This document shows positions 1-5,863 of a stretch of DNA of 20,332 nucleotides, in pieces. Made by a program: the position numbers and the translations under genes. Source of the stretch: a virus. The stretch spans positions 1-20,332 of the IMG/VR virus record IMGVR_UViG_3300022707_000037, one strand, 5' to 3'. Each line of letters opens with the position of its first letter. The stretch's first letter is position 1. Under the pieces are notes generated by a model, which worked only from the letters and a program-made list of their open reading frames with translations, was not told the DNA's origin and did not search any database.

Positions 1-720
1 AAAGAAGTAAATTTACCTATATTTGAAGAAGCAATTAGAAAAATTAAAGGAGATATAATATTAGACGGAGAAATTGTAATAGCTGCTGGAAAATTAGAAG
101 ATAGAACTAAAGTATCAGGAATGATTAATTCTGCTATTCATGGGGGTTGTATAGATGAATATTTATTAAATTATAATATATTTGATGCTATGATTTTAGA
201 TCATTGGGAAGCTTTAAAATGCCCTATAATTTATATTCATAGATTAAAAATGGTAAGATTATTTGTAGAACAAATAAATAGTTGTTTAATAGATGTAGCT
301 TTTACTTTTAAAGCTATGAATAGAAAAAGTTTAGAAGCTAGATATGATATGTTTATAGAATTAGGATATGAAGGTCTTATATTAAAAGATGAAAATCATT
401 TATATACTTTTAAAAGATCTAAAGACTGGATTAAACTTAAAGAAATAAAAACAACAGATCTTATTTGTTATGGAACTGAAGAAGGAGAAGGAAAATATAA
501 AGGTATGATTGGTTCTTTAATTTGTAAAGGAGAAGTAGAAGGTAAAAATGTTATTGTTAAAGTAGGATCAGGATTAACTGATGAAGATAGAGATTTACCT
601 TATGAAGCTTTTATAAATGAAGTAATAGAAGTTAAGTATAATTCACTTATTATAGATCAAGTAAGTAACTTATATAGTTTATTTCTTCCTCGCTTTGTCT
701 GTATACGTTATGACAAATAA
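1..720 (+). CDS. ATP-dependent DNA ligase, 5'-truncated by window edge
   Basis: The frame is open from base 1, so the N-terminus, including the adenylated-lysine KxDG motif, lies upstream of the window. The 239 visible residues carry the later nucleotidyltransferase motifs of T7-like ligases: LDGEIV (visible residues 21-26, motif III), an IIIa-like YNIFDAMILDHW (58-69), EGLILK (124-129, motif IV) and KRSKDWIKLK (138-147, motif V with its two lysines). An OB-fold follows (GKYKGMIGSL at 164-173) and the end is the typical LPRF..IR.DK. The enzyme should seal nicks with ATP during phage replication or repair. The gene is followed by a small nuclease gene on the same strand, so a replication/recombination module is inferred. 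One oddity: the last about 11 codons (CCT CGC, GTC, CGT) differ from the AGA/TTA-rich rest of the gene. The family call is firm; the exact role is inferred. Confidence 0.93.
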   Translation, partial: KEVNLPIFEEAIRKIKGDIILDGEIVIAAGKLEDRTKVSGMINSAIHGGCIDEYLLNYNIFDAMILDHWEALKCPIIYIHRLKMVRLFVEQINSCLIDVAFTFKAMNRKSLEARYDMFIELGYEGLILKDENHLYTFKRSKDWIKLKEIKTTDLICYGTEEGEGKYKGMIGSLICKGEVEGKNVIVKVGSGLTDEDRDLPYEAFINEVIEVKYNSLIIDQVSNLYSLFLPRFVCIRYDK

Positions 721-820
721 AAATCATCCATATTTGATCCGTGGACGCGATGAAATATTTTGGCTTAGGATACATCAAAAAATGTTTCAAAACGTGCACA
801 CGAATCAGGTTTGGAGATAA
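710..820 (+). CDS. Possible 36-aa protein overlapping ligase stop
   Basis: This small ORF begins at an ATG inside the last codons of the ligase, shifted in frame, and ends at TAA 818-820. Its product starts MTNKNHPYLIRGRDEI and ends in VHTNQVWR. No family is recognised. The codon use (CGT, CGC, CTT, CCA, GTG, CAC, ACG) is unlike the surrounding AGA/TTA-rich phage genes, and the shift begins in the ligase's final codons. It could be a translationally coupled small gene, a remnant of a larger inserted gene, or plain untranslated spacer. There is no clear Shine-Dalgarno sequence immediately upstream, so translation would depend on ligase termination. Confidence is low. Confidence 0.3.
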   Translation: MTNKNHPYLIRGRDEIFWLRIHQKMFQNVHTNQVWR

Positions 821-856
821 TCGTATGAATTTTTGATATATTTATGGAGTAATATT

Positions 857-1147
857 ATGAGCGAAAGTAAACTACAAACTAAAAGTATAAAATTACTACA
901 ATCTGCAGGATGGTATGTAATAAGAATTATAGCAGCTAGTAAAGCTGGAGTTCTTGATTTAGCATGTTGTGATCCTAAAGGATTATTTGTAGCTATAGAA
1001 ATAAAATTTGGTAATAATAAAACTTCTAAATTACAAGACTATAATATAGAACAAATACAACAAAGAAAAGGTTTTACTTATGTAGTTTATGATACTGATA
1101 GAATAAAAGAAATTATTTATATTCATTCAGTACAAGAAAAAGTATAG
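857..1147 (+). CDS. VRR-NUC domain nuclease (small standalone)
   Basis: This 96-aa product matches the standalone VRR-NUC (PD-(D/E)xK superfamily) layout of phages. An N-terminal helix (KLQTKSIKLLQSAGW, residues 5-19) is followed by the catalytic aspartate in GVLDL (D34), the IEIK core (E48, K50) and a downstream glutamine (Q60 in SKLQDYN), then a closing beta strand (FTYVVYDT). The family usually reads G-x-P-D-L; here leucine replaces the proline before D34. The ATG at 857 is chosen because TGGAG lies seven bases before it; an upstream TTG at 833 would add eight residues with no better site. Such proteins cut branched DNA or replication intermediates; Holliday-junction or flap processing with the adjacent ligase is inference. 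Its 3' end overlaps the oppositely directed o-spanin candidate by 25 bases. Confidence 0.82.
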   Translation: MSESKLQTKSIKLLQSAGWYVIRIIAASKAGVLDLACCDPKGLFVAIEIKFGNNKTSKLQDYNIEQIQQRKGFTYVVYDTDRIKEIIYIHSVQEKV

Positions 1148-1335
1148 TATATTAAAGCTCTTTCTATACATTGTGGATATTCAGCAGTTTCCATATAATC
1201 TGCTACACATAAATCCATTTCAGCAGAAGGTTTAGCTCTTAGTGTTCTTTCTGTTTGCCCTGTCTCGCAATTGTTTAATAGCATCAGAGGCAGTAGATAA
1301 AATAGCATTAGCATTTTTCTTTGCTTGCTTACCAT
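1123..1335 (-). CDS. Candidate o-spanin (Rz1-like outer-membrane lipoprotein)
   Basis: The 70-aa product has a basic N-region (MVSKQRK), a hydrophobic stretch (residues 8-20) and a cysteine at position 23 in LLNNC, which fits a lipoprotein signal peptide, although asparagine before the cysteine is an unusual lipobox. The mature part would be about 48 residues with further cysteines and, unlike lambda Rz1, is not proline-rich. The start has AAAGG about nine bases upstream. The gene begins inside the i-spanin candidate in a different frame and runs past its end, the nested/overlapping arrangement typical of Rz/Rz1 pairs. It would bridge to the inner-membrane partner and disrupt the outer membrane in the last step of lysis. 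The call rests on architecture and position, not on sequence similarity. Confidence 0.6.
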   Translation of the reverse strand: MVSKQRKMLMLFYLLPLMLLNNCETGQTERTLRAKPSAEMDLCVADYMETAEYPQCIERALIYYTFSCTE

Positions 1336-1453
1336 AAGCTTTAGCCTTTTCTTTATAATCTTTAGAACTAGTTGAACGCCATCGAAAGTATGCTATAAGC
1401 ACACTCCCAATGACAGTCAACAAAGGAATAATAGTAACTAAGAAAGTAATCAT
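1232..1453 (-). CDS. Candidate i-spanin (short Rz-like inner-membrane protein)
   Basis: The 73-aa protein has one N-terminal membrane anchor (about residues 2-23, ITFLVTIIPLLTVIGSVLIAYF-like) followed by a basic, alanine-rich, probably helical tail (DYKEKAKAYGKQAKKNAN and onward) that would lie in the periplasm. This fits a type II inner-membrane spanin subunit, though it is much shorter than lambda Rz (153 aa). Its start overlaps the holin stop as ATGA, implying translational coupling, and the o-spanin candidate is embedded in its second half in another frame. The position directly after holin and endolysin supports the assignment. An alternative is a second small membrane protein of the holin/antiholin class. 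Confidence 0.58.
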   Translation of the reverse strand: MITFLVTIIPLLTVIGSVLIAYFRWRSTSSKDYKEKAKAYGKQAKKNANAILSTASDAIKQLRDRANRKNTKS

Positions 1454-1668
1454 GGTAATAGAGATAGTTTCTTAGTTGCTTTTATACGACCATATATAGC
1501 TAACATAGCTCCACCATTAACCATAAATGCAACTAAAGCATCTGATATTTCAACTTGTAAAGCTAAATCAATATTAGTACCAAAATATTTATTAATAAGT
1601 GGTGCAAGCATTACCATTAAAGCACCAATTACAGTTTTTGAAGTAAGAGCAAATTTTGAGTCTTCCAT
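1450..1668 (-). CDS. Holin, two transmembrane segments
   Basis: The 72-aa protein has a short polar N-terminus (MEDSKFALTSKT), a first hydrophobic helix (about 13-26, VIGALMVMLAPLIN), a polar linker with acidic residues (NIDLALQVEISD), a second helix (about 44-59, ALVAFMVNGGAMLAIY) and a basic tail (GRIKATKKL). The pattern SKTVIGA...GGAMLAIYGRIKA is recurrent in small phage holins. It should form inner-membrane lesions that release the endolysin, which has no signal peptide of its own. The start follows AAGGAG with good spacing, and its stop overlaps the i-spanin candidate start. Placement directly after the endolysin gene reinforces the call. Confidence 0.8.
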   Translation of the reverse strand: MEDSKFALTSKTVIGALMVMLAPLINKYFGTNIDLALQVEISDALVAFMVNGGAMLAIYGRIKATKKLSLLP

Positions 1669-1679
1669 AAGTTTTCTCC

Positions 1680-2153
1680 TTATAAAACTATATTAATAGA
1701 AACCTGAAAATATTCTTTAGTTTTTTCAGGATCTGATTTACCAAGATTGGTATTATAATGATCTTTATGATATTGTGCCATACCTTCAGGATCATTAACT
1801 AAAGGTAAGGCTTGTTTGACACGTCTATAATGAACTCGTGCCATTGCTGTAGCATAATATAAATTACCTTTTAATTGTTCTGGTCTTAATATTCCAGATA
1901 CCATAAATTTTGTAATAATATTAGCTAAATCTTCTCTATATTTTAAATAGTTCTCCCATATATCAAAATCAGTATTAGGTTCCATTTGATATAAACCTAA
2001 TGCAGGACCATTATTATATTGTTTTAAAGCACTTAAATTACTTTCATTTAATGCAGTTCCTAATAATAATACTTCTGCTTGTTTTCCTCCCATATCTAAA
2101 CAATTTATTACAGGACGAATAACAGAACTTAGAAAATGTTTTTTATTTATCAT
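1680..2153 (-). CDS. Endolysin, transglycosylase-like muramidase
   Basis: The 157-aa product carries a lytic-transglycosylase-like core: a putative catalytic glutamate in LLGTALNESNL (E37), then GPALGLYQMEP (residues 49-59), where the G-[LF]-x-Q element follows the glutamate as in goose-type/Slt folds. MARVHYRRVKQALP (104-117) and YHKDHYNTNLGK (128-139) resemble the conserved end of small podovirus endolysins. No signal peptide or SAR domain is seen, so release should depend on the holin encoded next. The ATG overlaps the stop of the preceding membrane-protein gene as ATGA. Cleavage of the peptidoglycan glycan strand is inferred from fold motifs; lysozyme versus transglycosylase chemistry cannot be told apart here. 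Confidence 0.8.
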   Translation of the reverse strand: MINKKHFLSSVIRPVINCLDMGGKQAEVLLLGTALNESNLSALKQYNNGPALGLYQMEPNTDFDIWENYLKYREDLANIITKFMVSGILRPEQLKGNLYYATAMARVHYRRVKQALPLVNDPEGMAQYHKDHYNTNLGKSDPEKTKEYFQVSINIVL

Positions 2154-2377
2154 CCGCCATGCCCATCTCCACCTATAAAATGCTTAAAAGCTGCAAAAGT
2201 ACTTCCTCCCCCTATACTTGCTGAAAATAAACCTATAAACCATGAACGAAACATCTCACTTTTACTAATACGTTTTTCATGGTTTTTTAATGTATCTTTA
2301 ATTTCAATTAAAGTTTCAGACACACCTTCCATTATAGTATGTGTTGCAATAACTTTATCTCTAATTTCTTGGTCCAT
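2150..2377 (-). CDS. XhlA-like membrane protein (coiled coil plus C-terminal TM)
   Basis: This 75-aa protein has a polar, heptad-like helix (about residues 8-41, including ETLIEIKDTLKNHEKRIS) followed by one hydrophobic segment (about 45-66, RSWFIGLFSASIGGG...) and a glycine-rich tail. That is the layout of XhlA-type lysis accessory proteins and of several small holins or antiholins. It is the first gene of the lysis cassette and is coupled to the endolysin by an ATGA overlap. The upstream sequence is very AT-rich and has no clear Shine-Dalgarno sequence, so initiation may be weak. A role in setting lysis timing or membrane association is inferred. Confidence 0.55.
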   Translation of the reverse strand: MDQEIRDKVIATHTIMEGVSETLIEIKDTLKNHEKRISKSEMFRSWFIGLFSASIGGGSTFAAFKHFIGGDGHGG

Positions 2378-2436
2378 AATATTAACTATAATTTAAAAGT
2401 TTTAAATAATATCTTTTGTTAGTATTTGCTGTTTCA
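2378..2436 (-). other. AT-rich gap with 14-bp direct repeat
   Basis: This is the longest gap between the fibre-tip gene and the lysis cassette. ATTAACTATAATTT (plus-strand sense) occurs at 2382-2395 and again at 2437-2450, where it spans the stop codon of the tip-like gene. Read on the minus strand, an ATG overlaps that stop (TAATG) and opens an 11-codon ORF. The arrangement looks like a small 55-bp-period duplication. No terminator or promoter is evident. Confidence 0.5.
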
Positions 2437-2910
2437 TTAACTATAATTTCCTTTAAAATCCCCGTACATATTTATTCCATCATAATAAAATTCAATTTTA
2501 TCTATTGCATTTGCTCCTGTGGAAAGAGTAGGTGCGCCCCCTGGAAATATATATACATTCCCATAAGTTAATGTACGGTTTCCAGTTGCATCTTGTTTAA
2601 TAATTAAAGTATATACACAATCAGCTACTAAATTTGTTGGATTATCAAGTGTTCTATTACCTCCTAATGTAATAGTACATATTGGTTTAACTAAAGAATC
2701 CCATGAAATATTAGCAGCATCTATTAATATTCTAATATTAGAAATCTCAGCATCATATACAACTTGTTCATCCGTCAATTCTTGCCATGTAGGTTTTGTT
2801 GTAGCATCATTCCAAGTAATAGCATTATACGCAGTTTCAGTATTAGCTGTTAAACTACCTATATAATCAGCATTAGGAACTAATCTATTTGTCATCATTG
2901 CAACATCCAT
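2437..2910 (-). CDS. Fibre-tip-like virion protein, unknown
   Basis: The 157-aa product ends in a domain common at the tips of phage fibres and spikes: TITLGGNRTLDNPTN (79-93), YTLIIKQDATGNRTL (100-114), FPGG.PTLSTGANAIDKIEF (122-141) and DGINMYG (144-150). The first half contains a WNDATTKPTWQELTDEQV segment (33-50) seen in various tail-fibre or assembly proteins. It starts two bases after the fibre gene, with its AAAGG site inside the fibre's stop region, so the two are probably co-translated. It may form a separate receptor-binding tip or cap that mounts on the fibre. That interaction is inference; only the C-terminal family resemblance is visible. Confidence 0.55.
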   Translation of the reverse strand: MDVAMMTNRLVPNADYIGSLTANTETAYNAITWNDATTKPTWQELTDEQVVYDAEISNIRILIDAANISWDSLVKPICTITLGGNRTLDNPTNLVADCVYTLIIKQDATGNRTLTYGNVYIFPGGAPTLSTGANAIDKIEFYYDGINMYGDFKGNYS

Positions 2911-2911
2911 T

Positions 2912-5131
2912 TTATAATACCTTTCTTATTTCTATTTGTGTATAAACTTCAACTTCACCGAAACCAGTTGCTCGTCCGAAACCATCATCTGTTTGTGTTG
3001 AATCAGCTTCATGCTGTACTTCAATAACCTTTGTATCTGCTAAAGTAAATTTATCTATACCAACTGATATAGTAGTATTTCTACTGCCAGAATCACTTGT
3101 TGCTTGAGTACTTGTACCTGCCGCTATTAATACTGCATCTGTTACATTAAATAAATATGATTGATGTTCTTCAGTTCTATGTGCAGGAGCACTCCATGAA
3201 ACTTCGTAATCCCCGGCTGGTAATGTAATCTGATTACTTGTAACTGATGCACCTGTTATTTCATTAATACGAATTGTATTCAAATCTCTAGTACGTTTAG
3301 CACCAGAAGTAAATGTGCCGCCATCTGTATCCGACGCTTTTTCATCTACGACAATCAGAAGTTTTTCTGTTAATATATCTAATATTGCTCTAGCTTCAGT
3401 AGGGGATAATGTGCCAGCATTGCCAGTATCTTTTCGTCCCACGAAAGTACTAGCTGCTATTGTCAAGGGTAAAGGTGTATCATCTGCAACTGCTAAAAGA
3501 ATAGTTTGTGCATTAAAATCTGTCTCCATAACAGCACCAGCAGCATCAACATTTGCAGTATCTGTTACATCAGCTGCAGTTTCTATTCCAGCTAATTTAG
3601 TTTGTTCAGCATCTGAAAACTCATTTGTATTGGCATTATTTTCATAAGCTGTTTTTATTTCAGCATCTGTTTGATCTGCAGTAGCTGCAGTTTCTATTCC
3701 AGCTAATTTAGTTTGTTCAGCATCTGAAAACTCATTTGTATTGGCATTATTTTCATAAGCTGTTTTTATTTCAGCATCTGTTTGATCTGCAGTAGCTGCA
3801 GTTTCTATTCCAGCTAATTTTTCTATTCCAGCTAATTTAGTTTTTTCTGTATCAATAAAAGGATTATCATCCTGAGTAGCAACTTCAAAAGCTTCAACTT
3901 TATCTATTGTATTATTTAATATATATAAAGTTGCACCATGCTTTTTAAAGAATAAAGAAATTGCCGACGATCCTGTTGACACATCAACAGATATATTATC
4001 GAAAGAAGCTGTGCTGATATCCCATGCAACAGTTAAAGTATATTGAAATAGTTCACCTGTATCATTAGCTAAGACAAACATCTTCAAGCCATCATCCTTG
4101 AAGTATACATCACTCATTTCGATCATTTCTGATGTAGTAGAAAAGGATACAGAATCATAAGTAGCTGTACTAAGATCATATGCGATAGTTAAAGTATATG
4201 ATTCGATAGAAGTAGTGGCACCTGCGTCATCAGCAATAAACAATTTCAAACCATCTTCTCTGAAAAACAGATCCCTAGCATTACTTATTTCTGCTCCAAA
4301 AGTAAGTTTCACAGCGTTATGAACAGCAGTTGTTAAATCAAATGCCACACTAAGATCATATTCAAACAAACCCGTAGTGCCACCAGATACAACAAACATT
4401 TTTAAACCATCAGGACTTAACCAAACACCTTGACCAAAAATTACTTGTGTAGCAGTAAAAGTTTGTCCTATATCAAAAGATGCTGATGATACATCCCATG
4501 CAATACTTAAAGTGTACCGAAAAACTTTTTTACTTGTAAAATCTATAATAAACATTTGTAGGCCGTCATCTCTTATGAAGATACCAGCAGGGACTGTTGA
4601 TTGTGCTGATACATCAAAATCATTTTTAACAATGACATTACTTAATGTCCATGGTTCAGAAGCCAACCTATTTAAAGCATCAGAAACAAAAGTTCCAGTT
4701 ACATCACTATCATTATCAACTTGAGAAGCATCATAATCCGAAGCCTCTGCAACAACCGCACCAGTTCTTGTGAATACTGAAGTTAATGTATTAACTTGTG
4801 CTCCTGCTTCTATACCAGTTAATTTATCAAATAATGTATCTGTAAAAGCTTTAACTTCAGCTTCGTATAAAGCTTTAATCTCGGCTCCCGTTTGATCAGC
4901 AGTAGCATTAGCTTCTATACCAGCTAATTTAGAACGTTCAGAAACAGTCATAAGTAATTTTACTATTCCTTCTGTTATATCATCAGAAGTATCAGTCGTT
5001 AAATTAAAATCACTATCTACAGCGTCTTCTAATACTTGACGTACTCGTGTAGCTGTTATATCTCTATTACCATTAGAAGTAATAAGAGCAGTAATTTGTG
5101 CTATTAATGCAGCTCTTGCTTTTGAAGCCAT
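2912..5131 (-). CDS. Tail fibre with propeller-like repeats and C1q/TNF-like tip
   Basis: The 739-aa protein is modular. Residues 60-115 hold two KLAGIE/KLTGIE coiled fibre repeats, and SVFTRTGAVVAEASDYDASQ (118-137) is a common fibre linker. Residues 180-418 contain five related repeats of about 50 aa, each with F..DGL.MFV...... and YTL..AWD.STASFD, matching beta-propeller blades. Residues 429-520 return to KLAGIE...TDAEIK repeats, two of them identical. The C-terminal about 140 residues (VDEKASDTDGGTFTSGAKRT from 596 on, ending in an EVEVYTQIEI segment) match the jelly-roll tip found on many podovirus fibres. AGGAG precedes the start. It is probably a trimeric receptor-binding fibre; sugar or protein specificity cannot be read from sequence. 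Confidence 0.85.
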   Translation of the reverse strand: MASKARAALIAQITALITSNGNRDITATRVRQVLEDAVDSDFNLTTDTSDDITEGIVKLLMTVSERSKLAGIEANATADQTGAEIKALYEAEVKAFTDTLFDKLTGIEAGAQVNTLTSVFTRTGAVVAEASDYDASQVDNDSDVTGTFVSDALNRLASEPWTLSNVIVKNDFDVSAQSTVPAGIFIRDDGLQMFIIDFTSKKVFRYTLSIAWDVSSASFDIGQTFTATQVIFGQGVWLSPDGLKMFVVSGGTTGLFEYDLSVAFDLTTAVHNAVKLTFGAEISNARDLFFREDGLKLFIADDAGATTSIESYTLTIAYDLSTATYDSVSFSTTSEMIEMSDVYFKDDGLKMFVLANDTGELFQYTLTVAWDISTASFDNISVDVSTGSSAISLFFKKHGATLYILNNTIDKVEAFEVATQDDNPFIDTEKTKLAGIEKLAGIETAATADQTDAEIKTAYENNANTNEFSDAEQTKLAGIETAATADQTDAEIKTAYENNANTNEFSDAEQTKLAGIETAADVTDTANVDAAGAVMETDFNAQTILLAVADDTPLPLTIAASTFVGRKDTGNAGTLSPTEARAILDILTEKLLIVVDEKASDTDGGTFTSGAKRTRDLNTIRINEITGASVTSNQITLPAGDYEVSWSAPAHRTEEHQSYLFNVTDAVLIAAGTSTQATSDSGSRNTTISVGIDKFTLADTKVIEVQHEADSTQTDDGFGRATGFGEVEVYTQIEIRKVL
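3573..3838 (-). repeat. 111-bp perfect tandem duplication plus 18-bp duplication in fibre gene
   Basis: Two adjacent 111-bp units (3573-3683 and 3684-3794) read as identical base for base, and a third partial copy covers 3795-3820. Directly beside it an 18-bp unit (TTCTATTCCAGCTAATTT) is duplicated at 3803-3820 and 3821-3838, producing KLAGIEKLAGIE. All periods are multiples of three, so the fibre frame is kept and shaft length changes by 37 or 6 residues. Perfect identity at synonymous sites implies a recent event. Confidence 0.93.
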
Positions 5132-5140
5132 AATATTCTC

Positions 5141-5248
5141 CTATATATTGAAATCATCATTAAAATCATTATTAAAATCAGCAGCATTAAGAAATATTTG
5201 CTTTAAAATTGGGCTAAGTAATTGATCTAATATTACACTTTGTGTCAT
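5141..5248 (-). CDS. Small protein, 35 aa, unknown
   Basis: A 35-codon ORF fills the space between two virion genes. It starts MTQSVILDQLLSPILKQI and ends in a short asparagine/aspartate repeat (DFNNDFNDDFNI) encoded by near-duplicated AT-rich DNA. AGGTGA stands about seven bases before its ATG, and its stop lies within the leader of the fibre gene, where the next AGGAG follows at once. That spacing fits a real cistron in this tightly packed operon. The N-terminal half could form an amphipathic helix. No family is recognised. It may be a genuine mini-protein or a leader whose translation assists the fibre gene. Confidence 0.5.
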   Translation of the reverse strand: MTQSVILDQLLSPILKQIFLNAADFNNDFNDDFNI

Positions 5249-5255
5249 AAATCAC

Positions 5256-5579
5256 CTATTTAATTAAAGCCAAATATAAAGATCCAGGAACTGTAATTAA
5301 AGCTCCAGCAACTGCTCCAATTCTATACTCCATAGCTGAAGTTAATTTAGACTCTCCAGCTTCTTCATCATCTATAGTATATCGTCTAACAACACCTATA
5401 TTTGTATCACTTTCTTCATTACGTCTTTGAACAACTACTTCGCCAGTAAACTGTCCTCCAGTACTAACTATACGAGCTGTAAATTTATCATTTATTGAAA
5501 ACCAATCTGTAAATTTTCCGGCCGCAATATCTGCTGCTGTAAGAGTTACTTCTTGAATATTATTTAGTGAGTGAGGCAT
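5256..5579 (-). CDS. Small virion-type protein, unknown
   Basis: The 107-aa product is beta-rich in appearance: VTLTAADIAAGKFTDWFSIN (11-30), KFTARIVSTGGQFTGEVVVQ (32-51), then RRYTIDDEEAGE and a YRIGAVAG...PGSLYLALIK ending. This alternation resembles small head or tail decoration proteins encoded among phage structural genes (a beta-sandwich with an 'EYRIG...G' edge), but no named family can be assigned. It has a clear AGGAG site and sits between two other small genes in the host-recognition section, so a role as an accessory of the spike or fibre is inferred. Confidence 0.6.
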   Translation of the reverse strand: MPHSLNNIQEVTLTAADIAAGKFTDWFSINDKFTARIVSTGGQFTGEVVVQRRNEESDTNIGVVRRYTIDDEEAGESKLTSAMEYRIGAVAGALITVPGSLYLALIK

Positions 5580-5591
5580 TTTATTCTCCTG

Positions 5592-5861
5592 TTATGTTTT
5601 AGGTCTTGCTGCTTTAATAGCATCACGATCTGCTTTAACAGCAGCATTTCCTCGTTCAAGAATATCATCAATTAAATCATAAATACTTAACCAACCTTTT
5701 AATTTATAATCTTCTTGTCTAAGTTGTCTCCATGTTTTAGGTGGATTTATAAATGCTTGTAATTCAGGGTCATTATCAGGAATACTTTCTAATGCAAATT
5801 CTTGTTGTCTAGCAAAACTTCCTGTAATATTTCCATTTTGATTTCTACTTATATATCTCAT
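5592..5861 (-). CDS. Small protein with tail-accessory-like organisation, unknown
   Basis: The 89-aa product begins with a short beta-like N-terminus (MRYISRNQNGNITGSFARQQ), an acidic linker (ESIPDNDPELQAFINPPKTW) and a helical second half (RQLRQEDYKLKGWLSIYDLI onward, ending AIKAARPKT). An N-terminal 'residue-G-x-I-x-x' hairpin followed by a D-D-P-E-hydrophobic segment recalls XkdW-like or tail-fibre-assembly-like small proteins next to fibre genes. It lies just after the tailspike with a GAGGTAA site before its ATG. Function is not established; a chaperone or attachment role for spike or fibre is inference. Confidence 0.55.
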   Translation of the reverse strand: MRYISRNQNGNITGSFARQQEFALESIPDNDPELQAFINPPKTWRQLRQEDYKLKGWLSIYDLIDDILERGNAAVKADRDAIKAARPKT

Positions 5862-5863
5862 AA

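Noticed and set aside
734-761. Possible sigma-70-like promoter (TTGATC, 16-bp spacer, TATTTT)
   Set aside because: Matches are partial, and such strings are expected by chance in AT-rich DNA; nothing independent supports a start there.
833-856. TTG-initiated eight-residue extension of the VRR-NUC gene
   Set aside because: The internal ATG at 857 has a well-spaced TGGAG; the extension has no better ribosome site and adds no domain element.
1142-1169. Hairpin GTATAG...CTATAC between the convergent genes
   Set aside because: Only six AT-rich pairs with a long loop and no T-tract; too weak to call a terminator.
3315-3647. Open frame on the plus strand opposite the fibre gene
   Set aside because: It is antisense to a clearly coding gene, has serine/valine-rich nonsense composition and no ribosome site.
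3573-3838. CRISPR-like array
   Set aside because: The 111-bp units are head-to-tail without spacers and lie in frame inside a fibre gene.
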